Below the pieces are notes generated by a model. The model worked only from the letters and a program-made list of their open reading frames with translations, had not been told where the DNA came from and searched no databases. A DNA stretch of 29,004 nt. Origin: RGIG3135 sp964477115 (GTDB lineage: Bacteria; Actinomycetota; Coriobacteriia; Coriobacteriales; Eggerthellaceae). The DNA lies in NCBI GenBank assembly GCA_964477115.1, contig CAYZCY010000020.1, forward strand, positions 1-29,004, given 5' to 3'. Shown in pieces: positions 22,206 to 29,004 of this stretch. Position 1 is the first letter of the stretch, and each line of letters begins with the position of its first letter. The position numbers and the translations under genes are program-made.

Positions 22206-22781
22206 TTGGTCTCGGAGCTCGAACACACCCTCATGGCTCTCATGGCGCTTCACCCCGGCGCCACCGGCTATGAGCTACACCGCGTCATGGAGCGTTCTAC
22301 GGGGTATCTGCTTCGGGCGTCCTACAGCCAGATTTACCCCGCCTTGAGGAAACTGCACGAAGCGGGCTTGGTGGCATGCGAGGTCGAGCCCATCAAGAAC
22401 CGCCCCGGGAAGAAGAGCTACCGCCTCACCGCCGAGGGAGAAGACGAGCTTCAGTCCTGGCTGCGCTCTCCCATCGACTTCACCCCCGACCTCATGTCCT
22501 TCAACCTCCGGATAGTCTTCGGGCCGCTCATGACAAAGGCCGTCCTTCTGCGCCATATAGATGCCGCCGTGTTCTACCTCGAAGGCGTCATCGCGGGTAT
22601 TGACCCCAATCAAGGGGGCAAGCATGCCTTCTCCTACGGCTTCGTTGACCCGGCGGCCGTCAAAATGGAGAAGCTCGACCTCGTGTGGCCCTTCATCCAG
22701 GACAGGTTCCGCGACGAGCACGTCCTCCATCTCCAGTGCCTGAAAAGCTGGCGCAAGACCATTGAGGCGGAGTTCGAGTAG
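22206..22781 (+). CDS. PadR family transcriptional regulator
   Basis: A 191-residue regulator. The N-terminal winged helix shows the PadR pattern: LEHTLMALMALHPGATGYELHRVMERSTGYLLRASYSQIYPALRKLHEAGLV, then the wing KNRPGKKSYRLTAEGEDELQSWL. The C-terminal half (about residues 90-191) is helical and corresponds to the Vir_act_alpha_C dimerisation region of larger PadR proteins. The start is TTG with GAGGAG close upstream, somewhat short spacing; a downstream ATG would cut into the first helix, so TTG is preferred. It lies 141 nt after the FAD enzyme. PadR proteins usually repress neighbouring genes and respond to small, often phenolic, ligands; the ligand here is unknown. Confidence 0.88.
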   Translation: MVSELEHTLMALMALHPGATGYELHRVMERSTGYLLRASYSQIYPALRKLHEAGLVACEVEPIKNRPGKKSYRLTAEGEDELQSWLRSPIDFTPDLMSFNLRIVFGPLMTKAVLLRHIDAAVFYLEGVIAGIDPNQGGKHAFSYGFVDPAAVKMEKLDLVWPFIQDRFRDEHVLHLQCLKSWRKTIEAEFE

Positions 22782-22824
22782 CTCGCTATGCGATGCACAC
22801 CCGGCGCAGACCGCCCACCTGCAG

Positions 22825-24006
22825 CTATTCAGCCCGCCCCTCGCCTTCTGAGGGACCGTCAATCCGCACGTACTTTCCCTTCTCAGAGCGTTCGCGTTTG
22901 CGTTCCTGCCTCGTGCGACGTCTCTCCTGACGCACGGCAACGCCAAGCTCCTTCATAGTGGCAGAGAAGAACTCGCGTGTTTCGGGATCGAGCTCGCGAG
23001 CAGCCGTCGAAACGATGATCAAGTTAGAAGCTAGACGCTTGCGCAGGTCGAAAATAGTCTGCGCATCGGTGGTCTTCAGCAAATCGTAGATGTTGTCGAT
23101 GAACATCTCGCGCTCTTCGATGGTTCGCAGCTTGAGCCAGGCATTGAGCGTCGATCCGATGAACTTAGCTCGTTTGCGCAGGTCCTTGACGTAGTGGAAG
23201 TCGTTGCCCTCGATGATCCAGGAGAAGGGTTCGTGCTGGCGCCCGGCAGTGGGATTGGCCATGATCACACGATAGTTGTCTCCCTGCTCGAGCAACAAAC
23301 CGAACAGCGATCCTTCAGGCACGATCTTGTGGAAGTTCTCCACGTAGCGAGGATCGTTCACGCGCGGAGAGGGGTCGCCCAAAAAGGACGGGCCGTCGAA
23401 GTTTATAGTCATATCGACGCGATCGAAAACCTTATCGGGCACGCAAAGCGCCGCGTACTGCGCATGGCTCCCACCCTTGGAATGCCCGATCAGCACCAAG
23501 CGCTCATCGAAAGCCGAGGCAACACCGCTCGCATAGGACACGGCCGTCAGCTGCGCGGGAGTAAACTCCCGAAACACAATGTTGAAGTTTTCCTTCCAGC
23601 CAACCATGGTGCCGTCGGTCCCGCGGAAAACCAGATAAGCGCGTCCGTCTCCAGGTATAAAGGTCACCGCCGAGAACTGCTTCTCGGCATTGTCGACGTG
23701 CTCGTCAGCGTACAGGCATACTTTGATGTCGCGATATCGCGGACTGTCAACCACCTCAGCCAAGAAAGACTCGGTGTAAGCAGAATGGGTCATCCAACCC
23801 TGACGCAGCAGGTCCTCACGAGCCGCGTCCGCGATAACCTCGCGAAGCGTCACGGTATCAGGAGAAGTAACCTCGAGCGTTTCGCAAGACTCGAACCTCA
23901 GATACGAAAGGGTGGCCATGACCAGGCCGTCAACCAGATTGAAGGGCTCCTCGGAAAGACTGCGGCGCTCGCGCACGAGATACTCGACAATGGTGCTCCC
24001 TAGCAC
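22825..24006 (-). CDS. Mbeg1-like (DUF2974) alpha/beta-hydrolase, lipase-type
   Basis: A 393-residue protein. The family N-terminus is visible (TIVEYLVRERRSLSEEPFNLVDGLVMATLSYLRF), then a lipase-like oxyanion strand AYLVFRGTDGTMVGWKENF and the nucleophile elbow LIGHSKGGSHAQYAAL with Ser176, as in class-3 lipases. FNFDGPS-like (INFDGPSFLG) and EPFSWIIEGNDFHYV follow, the latter close to a likely catalytic His. The last 40 residues are strongly basic (RQERRRTRQERKRERSEKGK). The start is GTG at 24006, supported by GGAAGGA; an in-frame TTG 45 nt upstream lacks support and breaks the family alignment. It has no signal peptide, so is probably intracellular. Substrate unknown. Confidence 0.82.
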   Translation of the reverse strand: MLGSTIVEYLVRERRSLSEEPFNLVDGLVMATLSYLRFESCETLEVTSPDTVTLREVIADAAREDLLRQGWMTHSAYTESFLAEVVDSPRYRDIKVCLYADEHVDNAEKQFSAVTFIPGDGRAYLVFRGTDGTMVGWKENFNIVFREFTPAQLTAVSYASGVASAFDERLVLIGHSKGGSHAQYAALCVPDKVFDRVDMTINFDGPSFLGDPSPRVNDPRYVENFHKIVPEGSLFGLLLEQGDNYRVIMANPTAGRQHEPFSWIIEGNDFHYVKDLRKRAKFIGSTLNAWLKLRTIEEREMFIDNIYDLLKTTDAQTIFDLRKRLASNLIIVSTAARELDPETREFFSATMKELGVAVRQERRRTRQERKRERSEKGKYVRIDGPSEGEGRAE

Positions 24007-24102
24007 AACGCATCCTTCCCTTTCGAGAAACCCTTGACAAAGCCCAGACAAAGCCGGGCTCTAACTATAAGTCTGCTTAGCCAAGCCTCGGGCGGCCAAA
24101 AC

Positions 24103-25281
24103 CTAGCGATAGCTCTCCATAAGCGCCTCGAGCGCCGGCATGGCGTTTTCAATGGTATCACGCGCGATGCAGTAGCTCATGCGCACCCAGCCGCCAACGC
24201 CAAAGCTGTCGGAAGGAACCAGCAGCAGCTCGAACTGCTTAGCGCGATCGGAGAAAGCCTGCGCGTCGTCCTCGAGGGCCTTAACCCACAGGTAGAAGGC
24301 GCCTTCAGGCTCCACGAACTCATAGCCGATCTTCGACAGACCCTCGGTCAGAATAGCGCGGTTGATTGCGTATGCCTCCACGTCAGAAGGCTCGTAAAGG
24401 CACTTCTCGATCACGCGTTGCAGCAATACAGGCGCGCACACATAGCCCAGGGCACGACCAGCACCCGCCACGGCAGTCGATACCGCAGCCGCATCATCCA
24501 TAAGATCGGACACGTAAACGTAACCGATGCGTTCGCCCGGCAGCGATAAAGACTTCGAGTACGAATAGCACACGATGGTTCGCGCATACACGGTGGGAAC
24601 GTAAGGCACTTCCTTGCCGTAGGTGATCTCGCGATAGGGCTCATCGCTGATCAGATAGATCTTGCGGCCAAACTCGGCTTCCTTGGCGCTTAGCACCTCG
24701 GCTAAGGCCCGCAAGGTCTCCATGGTGTAGATGGCGCCAACCGGATTATTGGGCGAATTGATCACAATGGCGCTCGTCTTATCGTTGATGGCGGCGGCCA
24801 CGGCCTGAGTGTCAATCTGGAAGGAAGGCACCAGGGCGGGTACCTCGACGATGCTGCAGCCAGCCGCGCAAATCCAGGTCTTGTACTCGGGGAAGTAAGG
24901 CGAAATCACGATGATCTCATCACCCGGAACGCTAACCGCCTTGATGGAGATGGCCAAGCCGGCAGCAGCTCCAGCAGTCATATACACGTTGCTCGGGCTT
25001 GCCTCGACTCCGTAGCGCGCAAGGATACTTTCGGCGACAGCCTTTCTCACGCGCGGATCGCCCGCTGCAGGAGTGTAGCCATGCAGAGAGACCGGATCCT
25101 CCTCGATCAGCTCAAGAACCGCCTCGCGAACAGAAGCAGGGGCGGGAATGCTGGGGTTTCCGATGCTGAAGTCGAACACCTTGTCGGCACCGATCTCGGC
25201 CTTGCGGGCAAGACCGTAGGCAAACAGCTCGCGAATGGCACTCGGCTCATCGCCAAGGGCATACATCTTCTCGTCAATCAT
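24103..25281 (-). CDS. class I/II pyridoxal-phosphate aminotransferase
   Basis: A 392-residue fold-type I aminotransferase. FDFSIGNPSIPAP is the substrate-side loop near the N-terminus; MTAGAAAGLAI contacts the cofactor phosphate; N178 (SPNNPVG), D213 and Y216 (ISDEPYREI) hold PLP; K243 (SYSKSLSLPGERIGY) forms the internal aldimine; and a C-terminal arginine in VRMSYCIA would bind the substrate carboxylate. All essential residues are present, so it should be active. It resembles aspartate/alanine-type transaminases; the amino donor is not certain. The ATG has GAGGG 4 nt upstream. It runs in the same direction as the hydrolase gene 96 nt downstream. Confidence 0.9.
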   Translation of the reverse strand: MIDEKMYALGDEPSAIRELFAYGLARKAEIGADKVFDFSIGNPSIPAPASVREAVLELIEEDPVSLHGYTPAAGDPRVRKAVAESILARYGVEASPSNVYMTAGAAAGLAISIKAVSVPGDEIIVISPYFPEYKTWICAAGCSIVEVPALVPSFQIDTQAVAAAINDKTSAIVINSPNNPVGAIYTMETLRALAEVLSAKEAEFGRKIYLISDEPYREITYGKEVPYVPTVYARTIVCYSYSKSLSLPGERIGYVYVSDLMDDAAAVSTAVAGAGRALGYVCAPVLLQRVIEKCLYEPSDVEAYAINRAILTEGLSKIGYEFVEPEGAFYLWVKALEDDAQAFSDRAKQFELLLVPSDSFGVGGWVRMSYCIARDTIENAMPALEALMESYR

Positions 25282-25645
25282 GGAACCCTCTTTTCGGCTG
25301 GAATTCGATTTCCCTCAGATTAGCGCACGCGCGGCCTTCGCATGTGAAAAACACCTCATACGGGCGAAAAAATACCACTCCAGCCAACTAAAGAGCCTTA
25401 CATTCCCCTTTAGCCTTGTCGCTTGCATATATATGCTACTATTGCTTCTACGCATTTCCCTCGGGAGAAGGGGCATGCAGCGTTACGTCGATTACGCGTG
25501 ATTCCGCAACGCATAACGGGTTGGGAGGCCCAGCAGCTGCGATCTTTCATGCGCGCATTCGTATCGCATTCAAACAGCGAACGCTTTGCGTTTCGCAGAT
25601 CGCGCCATGCGCGCAAACGCTTTTAATGAAGGAAGGGAGCGACTT
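25282..25645. other. divergent intergenic region and long leader of the TAXI gene
   Basis: About 360 bases without a convincing gene; short open frames here have no family features or ribosome binding sites. An AT-rich gcatatatatgctactat stretch (about 25425-25445) is the likeliest promoter zone. In the leader, catgcgcgca occurs twice (25548-25557, 25606-25615); its tgcgcgca core is self-complementary, so the two copies could close a large stem enclosing cgaacgctttgcgtttcg. GGAAGGGAG precedes the TAXI ATG. Confidence 0.4.
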
Positions 25646-26653
25646 ATGAAGAAAATGACCCGTAGAGGCTTTGTCGGCCTGACTGCTGCAGCAGGTATGT
25701 CCATGATGCTTGCTGGTTGCGGCTCCAAGGAAGAAGGCGGCGAGGAGACCACCACTACCACCACTTCCAACGGCGAGCTTCGCTTCGTGACCGGCGGCGA
25801 GTCCGGCACCTACTACGCATTCGGCTCCGTCATCGCCCAGCATGCCACCAACAACGCCAACATCAAGGTGACCGCGCTCGTTGGCAACGGTTCCCAGGCA
25901 AACATCCTCGAGATGGAAGACGGCAACGCCGAGCTCGCATTCTGCCAGTCCGACGTCATGGCATATGCATACCAGGGTACCAACCTCTTCGAGGGCGACC
26001 CGGTCGAGTGCTTCTCCACCGTTGGCTATCTGTATGACGAATCCGTTCAGATCGTCACCTGCAACCCCGACATCAAGACCGTTGCCGACCTCGAGGGCAA
26101 GAACGTCTCCATCGGCGCAGCAGGCTCCGGCGTCTACTTCAACGCCATCGACATCCTGGGCGCATACGGCCTCACCGAAGAGGACATCAACCCGACCTAC
26201 GAGAGCTTCGGCGACTCCGCTAACTCCCTCAAGGACGGCAAGATCGACGCGGCCTTCATCGTCGCTGGTGCTCCGACCACCGCTATCACCGACCTTTCCA
26301 CCTCCAAGCAGGCCTACCTTGTTGCTCTCGACGACGAGCACGCAGACGCCCTGCTGAAGGTTTCCGACTACTACGTGAAGACCACCATCCCGGCCGGCAC
26401 CTACAAGGGCATCGACGAGGACATCCTCACCGTTTCCGTGGGCGCCGTCCTTCTGGCTGCTGACGTCGTCGCCGACGAAGACGTTTACGCCCTCTGCGCC
26501 GACATCTTCAACAACGCCGCCGACCTCACCGACAGCCACGCTAAGTACGCTGAGATCGACCTCGAGAAGGGCGCTGGCATCACCTCCGTCCCGTATCATC
26601 CGGGCGCTGCCAAGTACTTCGCTGAGCAGAACATCACGGTCAACACGAAGTAA
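25646..26653 (+). CDS. TAXI family TRAP transporter solute-binding lipoprotein
   Basis: A 335-residue extracytoplasmic binding protein. The start at 25646 has GGAAGGGAG upstream; a longer frame to 25586 lacks one. The signal peptide carries a twin-arginine-like motif (TRRGFVGLTAAAG) and a lipobox LAGC (Cys near residue 24), so it is probably exported folded and lipid-anchored. A low-complexity Glu/Thr linker (EEGGEETTTTTT) follows. The body matches the TRAP-associated extracytoplasmic immunogenic protein family: ELRFVTGGESGTYYAFGSVIAQH, VGNGSQANILEMEDGNAELAFCQSDVMAYA, KNVSIGAAGSGVYFNAIDIL, IDAAFIVAGAPTTAI. Ligands of this family include glutamate and C4-dicarboxylates, but none can be named here. 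It is followed by its permease. Confidence 0.92.
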   Translation: MKKMTRRGFVGLTAAAGMSMMLAGCGSKEEGGEETTTTTTSNGELRFVTGGESGTYYAFGSVIAQHATNNANIKVTALVGNGSQANILEMEDGNAELAFCQSDVMAYAYQGTNLFEGDPVECFSTVGYLYDESVQIVTCNPDIKTVADLEGKNVSIGAAGSGVYFNAIDILGAYGLTEEDINPTYESFGDSANSLKDGKIDAAFIVAGAPTTAITDLSTSKQAYLVALDDEHADALLKVSDYYVKTTIPAGTYKGIDEDILTVSVGAVLLAADVVADEDVYALCADIFNNAADLTDSHAKYAEIDLEKGAGITSVPYHPGAAKYFAEQNITVNTK

Positions 26654-26685
26654 CTCCACTTCCCGAAAGACCAATAGTCCGCTAG

Positions 26686-26722
26686 AAATCGCGGCGACGC
26701 TTTATCGCGTCGTCGCGATTTT
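26686..26722 (+). terminator. intercistronic attenuator within the TRAP operon
   Basis: A 14-15-bp stem (aatcgcggcgacgc / gcgtcgtcgcgatt, one G-U pair), a 6-nt loop and a TTTT run lie between the binding protein and the permease, 22 nt before the permease start. It probably terminates most transcripts, giving more binding protein than permease. Confidence 0.7.
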
Positions 26723-26744
26723 CCCGTAATTTAGGAAAGGGGGA

Positions 26745-28859
26745 ATGATGGCCCTTTTCAAGAAAAAGAGCGCCCAGGCAGCAGAAGCCGAGGCGGAAAA
26801 GCTCGAGACCGTCGTCGAGGGCGACGATCAGGCCGTCTCCGAAGCTGACGTCGACGCCATCATGCGCAAGTACGACCGCGAGTCCAACACGCGCATCTGG
26901 GAAGGCAAGCCGAAGCTTGTCCTGTCCATCCTTCTGTCGGCGTTCTCGGTGTTCTGCATCTGCATGACCCTGTTCTACACCGGCCTTCCCGAGACCCGCC
27001 TGTCACTGTTCGTCGGCCTGGTTATCGTCATCGGCTACATTCTCTACCCCGCGCGCAAGGGCACCCAGCGCGTGAACCACATGCCGTGGTACGACATCCT
27101 GCTCATGGTCATCGGCGCGGGCGCCTTCTTCTACTTCGCCTTCAACGCCATGGACATCATCCGCCTGGCGACGCGCATCGAGACCATCCACATCGTGGTG
27201 GCCATCCTGGGCGTGCTGCCGCTTATGGAGCTTTGCCGCCGCTGCGTGGGCATCCCCATCCTGGTGGTCGTGAGCTGCCTTTTGGCCTATGCCTTCTACT
27301 GGCAGTTCTCCAACGGCACCGACCTCTACATGGCCCTGCGCAACATGGCCGGCAAGCTGTTCTACTCTACCTCGGGCGTCATCGGCACGCCCATCAACGT
27401 GTGCTACACCTACATCGTGCTCTTCATCATCTTCGGCGCCTTCCTCGAGCGCACCGGCATCGCCGAGTTCTTCATCTCGCTTGCCAACCGCATAGCCGGC
27501 TGGTCCTCGGGCGGCGCGGCCAAGGTGGCCGTCATCTCGTCTGCGCTGTGCGGCATGGTTTCCGGCTCCTCCGTCGGCAACACCGTCACCACAGGTTCTG
27601 TCACCATCCCCATGATGAAGAAGACCGGCTACAAGCCCGAGTTCGCGGGCGCCGTCGAGGCCGCAGCCTCCACGGGCGGTCAGATCATGCCCCCCATCAT
27701 GGGCGCAGCGGCCTTCCTCATGGCCGAGTACATCGGCATCCCCTACATCGAGGTTGCCACCAAGGCCATCATCCCGGCGCTGCTCTACTTCACGGGCATC
27801 TTCATCACCGTTCATCTGGAGGCTAAGAAGCTCGGTCTTCAGGGCATCCCGATGTCTGAGCTTCCCAAGGTGAGCTACCTCGTCAAGAACAGCTACCTGA
27901 TCTTGCCGCTCGTGCTGCTGGTCTGGCTTGTCAGCACCGGCGCTCGAACCATGGCCTACTCCGCCGCCATCTCCATCGTAGGCGCCTTCGTTGTGGGCTT
28001 CATCAACTTCCTCCTCACCGAGTACCGCAACCGCGAGGAAGGCACGGGCCTAGGAGAGGTCTTCTTCTCCGCCCTCAAGATCGCCGGGCATGCGGCCTTC
28101 GAGGCCCTGCAGGCCGGCGCGAAGAACTGCGTCGCCGTTGCAGCTGCATGCGCCATGGCTGGCCTCATCGCCGGCTGCATCACCGTCACCGGCCTCGCTT
28201 CCACGCTCATCAACGTCATCGTCAACTTCGCCGGCGACGCCGTCATCCTGGGCCTTGTGCTCACCATGCTCACCTGCATCGTGCTCGGCATGGGTGTTCC
28301 CACCACGGCAAACTACTGCATCATGGCCGCAACCTGCGCTCCCATCCTGGTTGCCCTTGACATTCCGGTCGTTGCCGCGCACTTCTTCGTGTTCTACTTC
28401 GGCATCGTGGCCGACATCACGCCACCTGTCGCGCTCGCGGCCTATGCAGGATCGGCAATTGCTAAGTCCGACCCCATGAAGACCGGCTTCAACGCAGCTC
28501 GCCTTGCAATCGCAGCCTTCATCGTTCCCTACATCCTGGCCTTCAACCCCATCATGGTTCTCGAAGGCACCTTCACCTGGATCAACATCGTTCAGGTCAT
28601 CTGCACCTCCCTCGTCGGTCTGTACGGCGTTGCCGCAGCTCTCAACGGCAACGTCTTCTGCAAGATCAACCCGATCTTCCGCATACTGTTCCTCGCGGGC
28701 GGCATCTGCATGATGGATCCTGGTACCTTTACCGACATCGTCGGCGTTTGCATCATTGCAGCGCTGACCTTTGTCCAGTACCTGATCAACAAGCGCGACA
28801 AGAAGGGCGCAGATCCGGATCAGCCCTCCCAGAACACGCCTGAACTTCAGGTGGCTTAA
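26745..28859 (+). CDS. TRAP transporter fused permease (4TM/12TM)
   Basis: A 704-residue permease joining the small (DctQ-like) and large (DctM-like) TRAP subunits, as is usual for TAXI systems. After a charged N-terminus of about 60 residues, hydrophobic helices start at KLVLSILLSAFSVFCICMTLF. The large subunit shows the family hallmarks VSGSSVGNTVTTGSVTIPMMKKTGYKPEFAGAVEAAASTGGQIMPPIMGAAAFLMAEY and, in the second half, LGMGVPTTANYCIMAATCAPIL and FYFGIVADITPPVALAAYAGSAIAK. It drives secondary uptake coupled to an ion gradient together with the upstream lipoprotein. ATG-ATG follows AGGAAAGGGGGA; the second ATG (26748) is better spaced and may be the real start. The hydrophilic tail ends about 20 residues after the last helix. 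Confidence 0.93.
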   Translation: MMALFKKKSAQAAEAEAEKLETVVEGDDQAVSEADVDAIMRKYDRESNTRIWEGKPKLVLSILLSAFSVFCICMTLFYTGLPETRLSLFVGLVIVIGYILYPARKGTQRVNHMPWYDILLMVIGAGAFFYFAFNAMDIIRLATRIETIHIVVAILGVLPLMELCRRCVGIPILVVVSCLLAYAFYWQFSNGTDLYMALRNMAGKLFYSTSGVIGTPINVCYTYIVLFIIFGAFLERTGIAEFFISLANRIAGWSSGGAAKVAVISSALCGMVSGSSVGNTVTTGSVTIPMMKKTGYKPEFAGAVEAAASTGGQIMPPIMGAAAFLMAEYIGIPYIEVATKAIIPALLYFTGIFITVHLEAKKLGLQGIPMSELPKVSYLVKNSYLILPLVLLVWLVSTGARTMAYSAAISIVGAFVVGFINFLLTEYRNREEGTGLGEVFFSALKIAGHAAFEALQAGAKNCVAVAAACAMAGLIAGCITVTGLASTLINVIVNFAGDAVILGLVLTMLTCIVLGMGVPTTANYCIMAATCAPILVALDIPVVAAHFFVFYFGIVADITPPVALAAYAGSAIAKSDPMKTGFNAARLAIAAFIVPYILAFNPIMVLEGTFTWINIVQVICTSLVGLYGVAAALNGNVFCKINPIFRILFLAGGICMMDPGTFTDIVGVCIIAALTFVQYLINKRDKKGADPDQPSQNTPELQVA

Positions 28860-28905
28860 GGCTTCCGGCCATCCAACATAAAGCTCTTGCAGGCACGCAA
28901 GATCA

Positions 28906-28938
28906 AGGGGCGACTCCGATGAGGAGCCGCCCCTTTTT
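28906..28938 (+). terminator. rho-independent terminator of the TRAP operon
   Basis: A 12-bp stem with one mismatch (aggggcgactcc / ggagccgcccct), a 5-nt loop and TTTTT, located 46 nt after the permease stop codon. Confidence 0.88.
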
Positions 28939-28942
28939 ACTA

Positions 28943-29004
28943 CCAAGTCAGGTCATCCTGCCCGTCGCCGCGGCCAACCTAGGTCATCCTGCCCGTCGCC
29001 GCGG
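28943..29004. repeat. 31-bp tandem repeat at the window edge
   Basis: Two complete 31-bp units (28943-28973 and 28974-29004) of the form ccaaNNN followed by 24 identical bases (aggtcatcctgcccgtcgcc and on). Only the three N positions differ. The window ends exactly at a unit boundary, so the array may continue beyond it. Confidence 0.8.

Noticed and set aside
25416..25649. Small genes in the region before the TAXI gene
   Set aside because: Short frames on both strands have no ribosome binding site, no hydrophobic or domain pattern, and overlap the probable promoter and leader.
28943..29004. CRISPR array
   Set aside because: The intervals between conserved cores are only 7 nt with 4 of those conserved, so there are no spacers. 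It is a plain tandem repeat.

Overview
The window looks like a piece of a high-GC, anaerobic, gut-type actinobacterium of the class Coriobacteriia, probably Eggerthellaceae (Eggerthella/Slackia-like). That is inferred from gene style and content: paired FMN/Fe-S reductases, a TAXI-type TRAP transporter with a twin-arginine lipoprotein, a TsaB-RimI-TsaD fusion, an apparent menaquinone locus and frequent TTG/GTG starts. No rRNA, tRNA, phage, insertion sequence or CRISPR array was recognised. A run of exactly 100 N (18862-18961) shows that this is a scaffold, and the window stops inside a 31-bp tandem repeat.

Layout. 1-1500 (+): two adjacent uncharacterised membrane/exported proteins, then a RelB/RelE-like toxin-antitoxin pair. 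1573-5948 (-): a run in transcription order of a small tail-anchored protein, TatA/B, TatC, HypA and HypB, ending in a strong terminator; beyond it lie NadE and an iron-sulfur-flavoprotein-like reductase. 6011-7366 (-): an amidohydrolase resembling aminodeoxyfutalosine deaminase. 7719-11207 (+), divergent from it: a B12-binding radical SAM protein with a long disordered tail, and the MenG/UbiE methyltransferase. 11269-11823 (-): gamma-carbonic-anhydrase-like protein. 11930-13273 (+): MFS transporter. 13285-13535: a mosaic of inverted and direct repeats. 13552-16562 (-): the tRNA t6A module, tsaE followed by a tsaB-rimI-tsaD fusion. 16844-19701 (+): a MacB-type ABC transporter interrupted by the N gap. 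19810-20418 (-): a second CX2CX2CX5C flavoprotein. 20727-22781 (+): an FAD-dependent amine-oxidase-like enzyme and a PadR regulator. 22825-25281 (-): a Mbeg1-like alpha/beta hydrolase and a class I aminotransferase. 25646-28859 (+): a TAXI solute-binding lipoprotein and a fused TRAP permease.

How the genes fit together. Three links stand out. First, tat and hyp genes are packed together: HypA/HypB insert nickel into [NiFe] hydrogenase and Tat exports folded cofactor-bearing enzymes, while the TAXI lipoprotein at the far end carries a Tat-like RR motif. Second, the amidohydrolase, radical SAM protein and MenG flanking one divergent promoter region suggest quinone metabolism; MenG is secure, the other two roles are inferred. 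Third, the FAD enzyme and PadR regulator look like a regulated unit with a near-consensus promoter overlapped by TATATCG repeats.

The best candidates for something undescribed are the B12/radical SAM protein with its Gly/Lys-rich tail, the amidohydrolase in which the usual HxxE glutamate appears to be glycine, the mosaic repeat at 13285-13535, and several leader or intercistronic hairpins.
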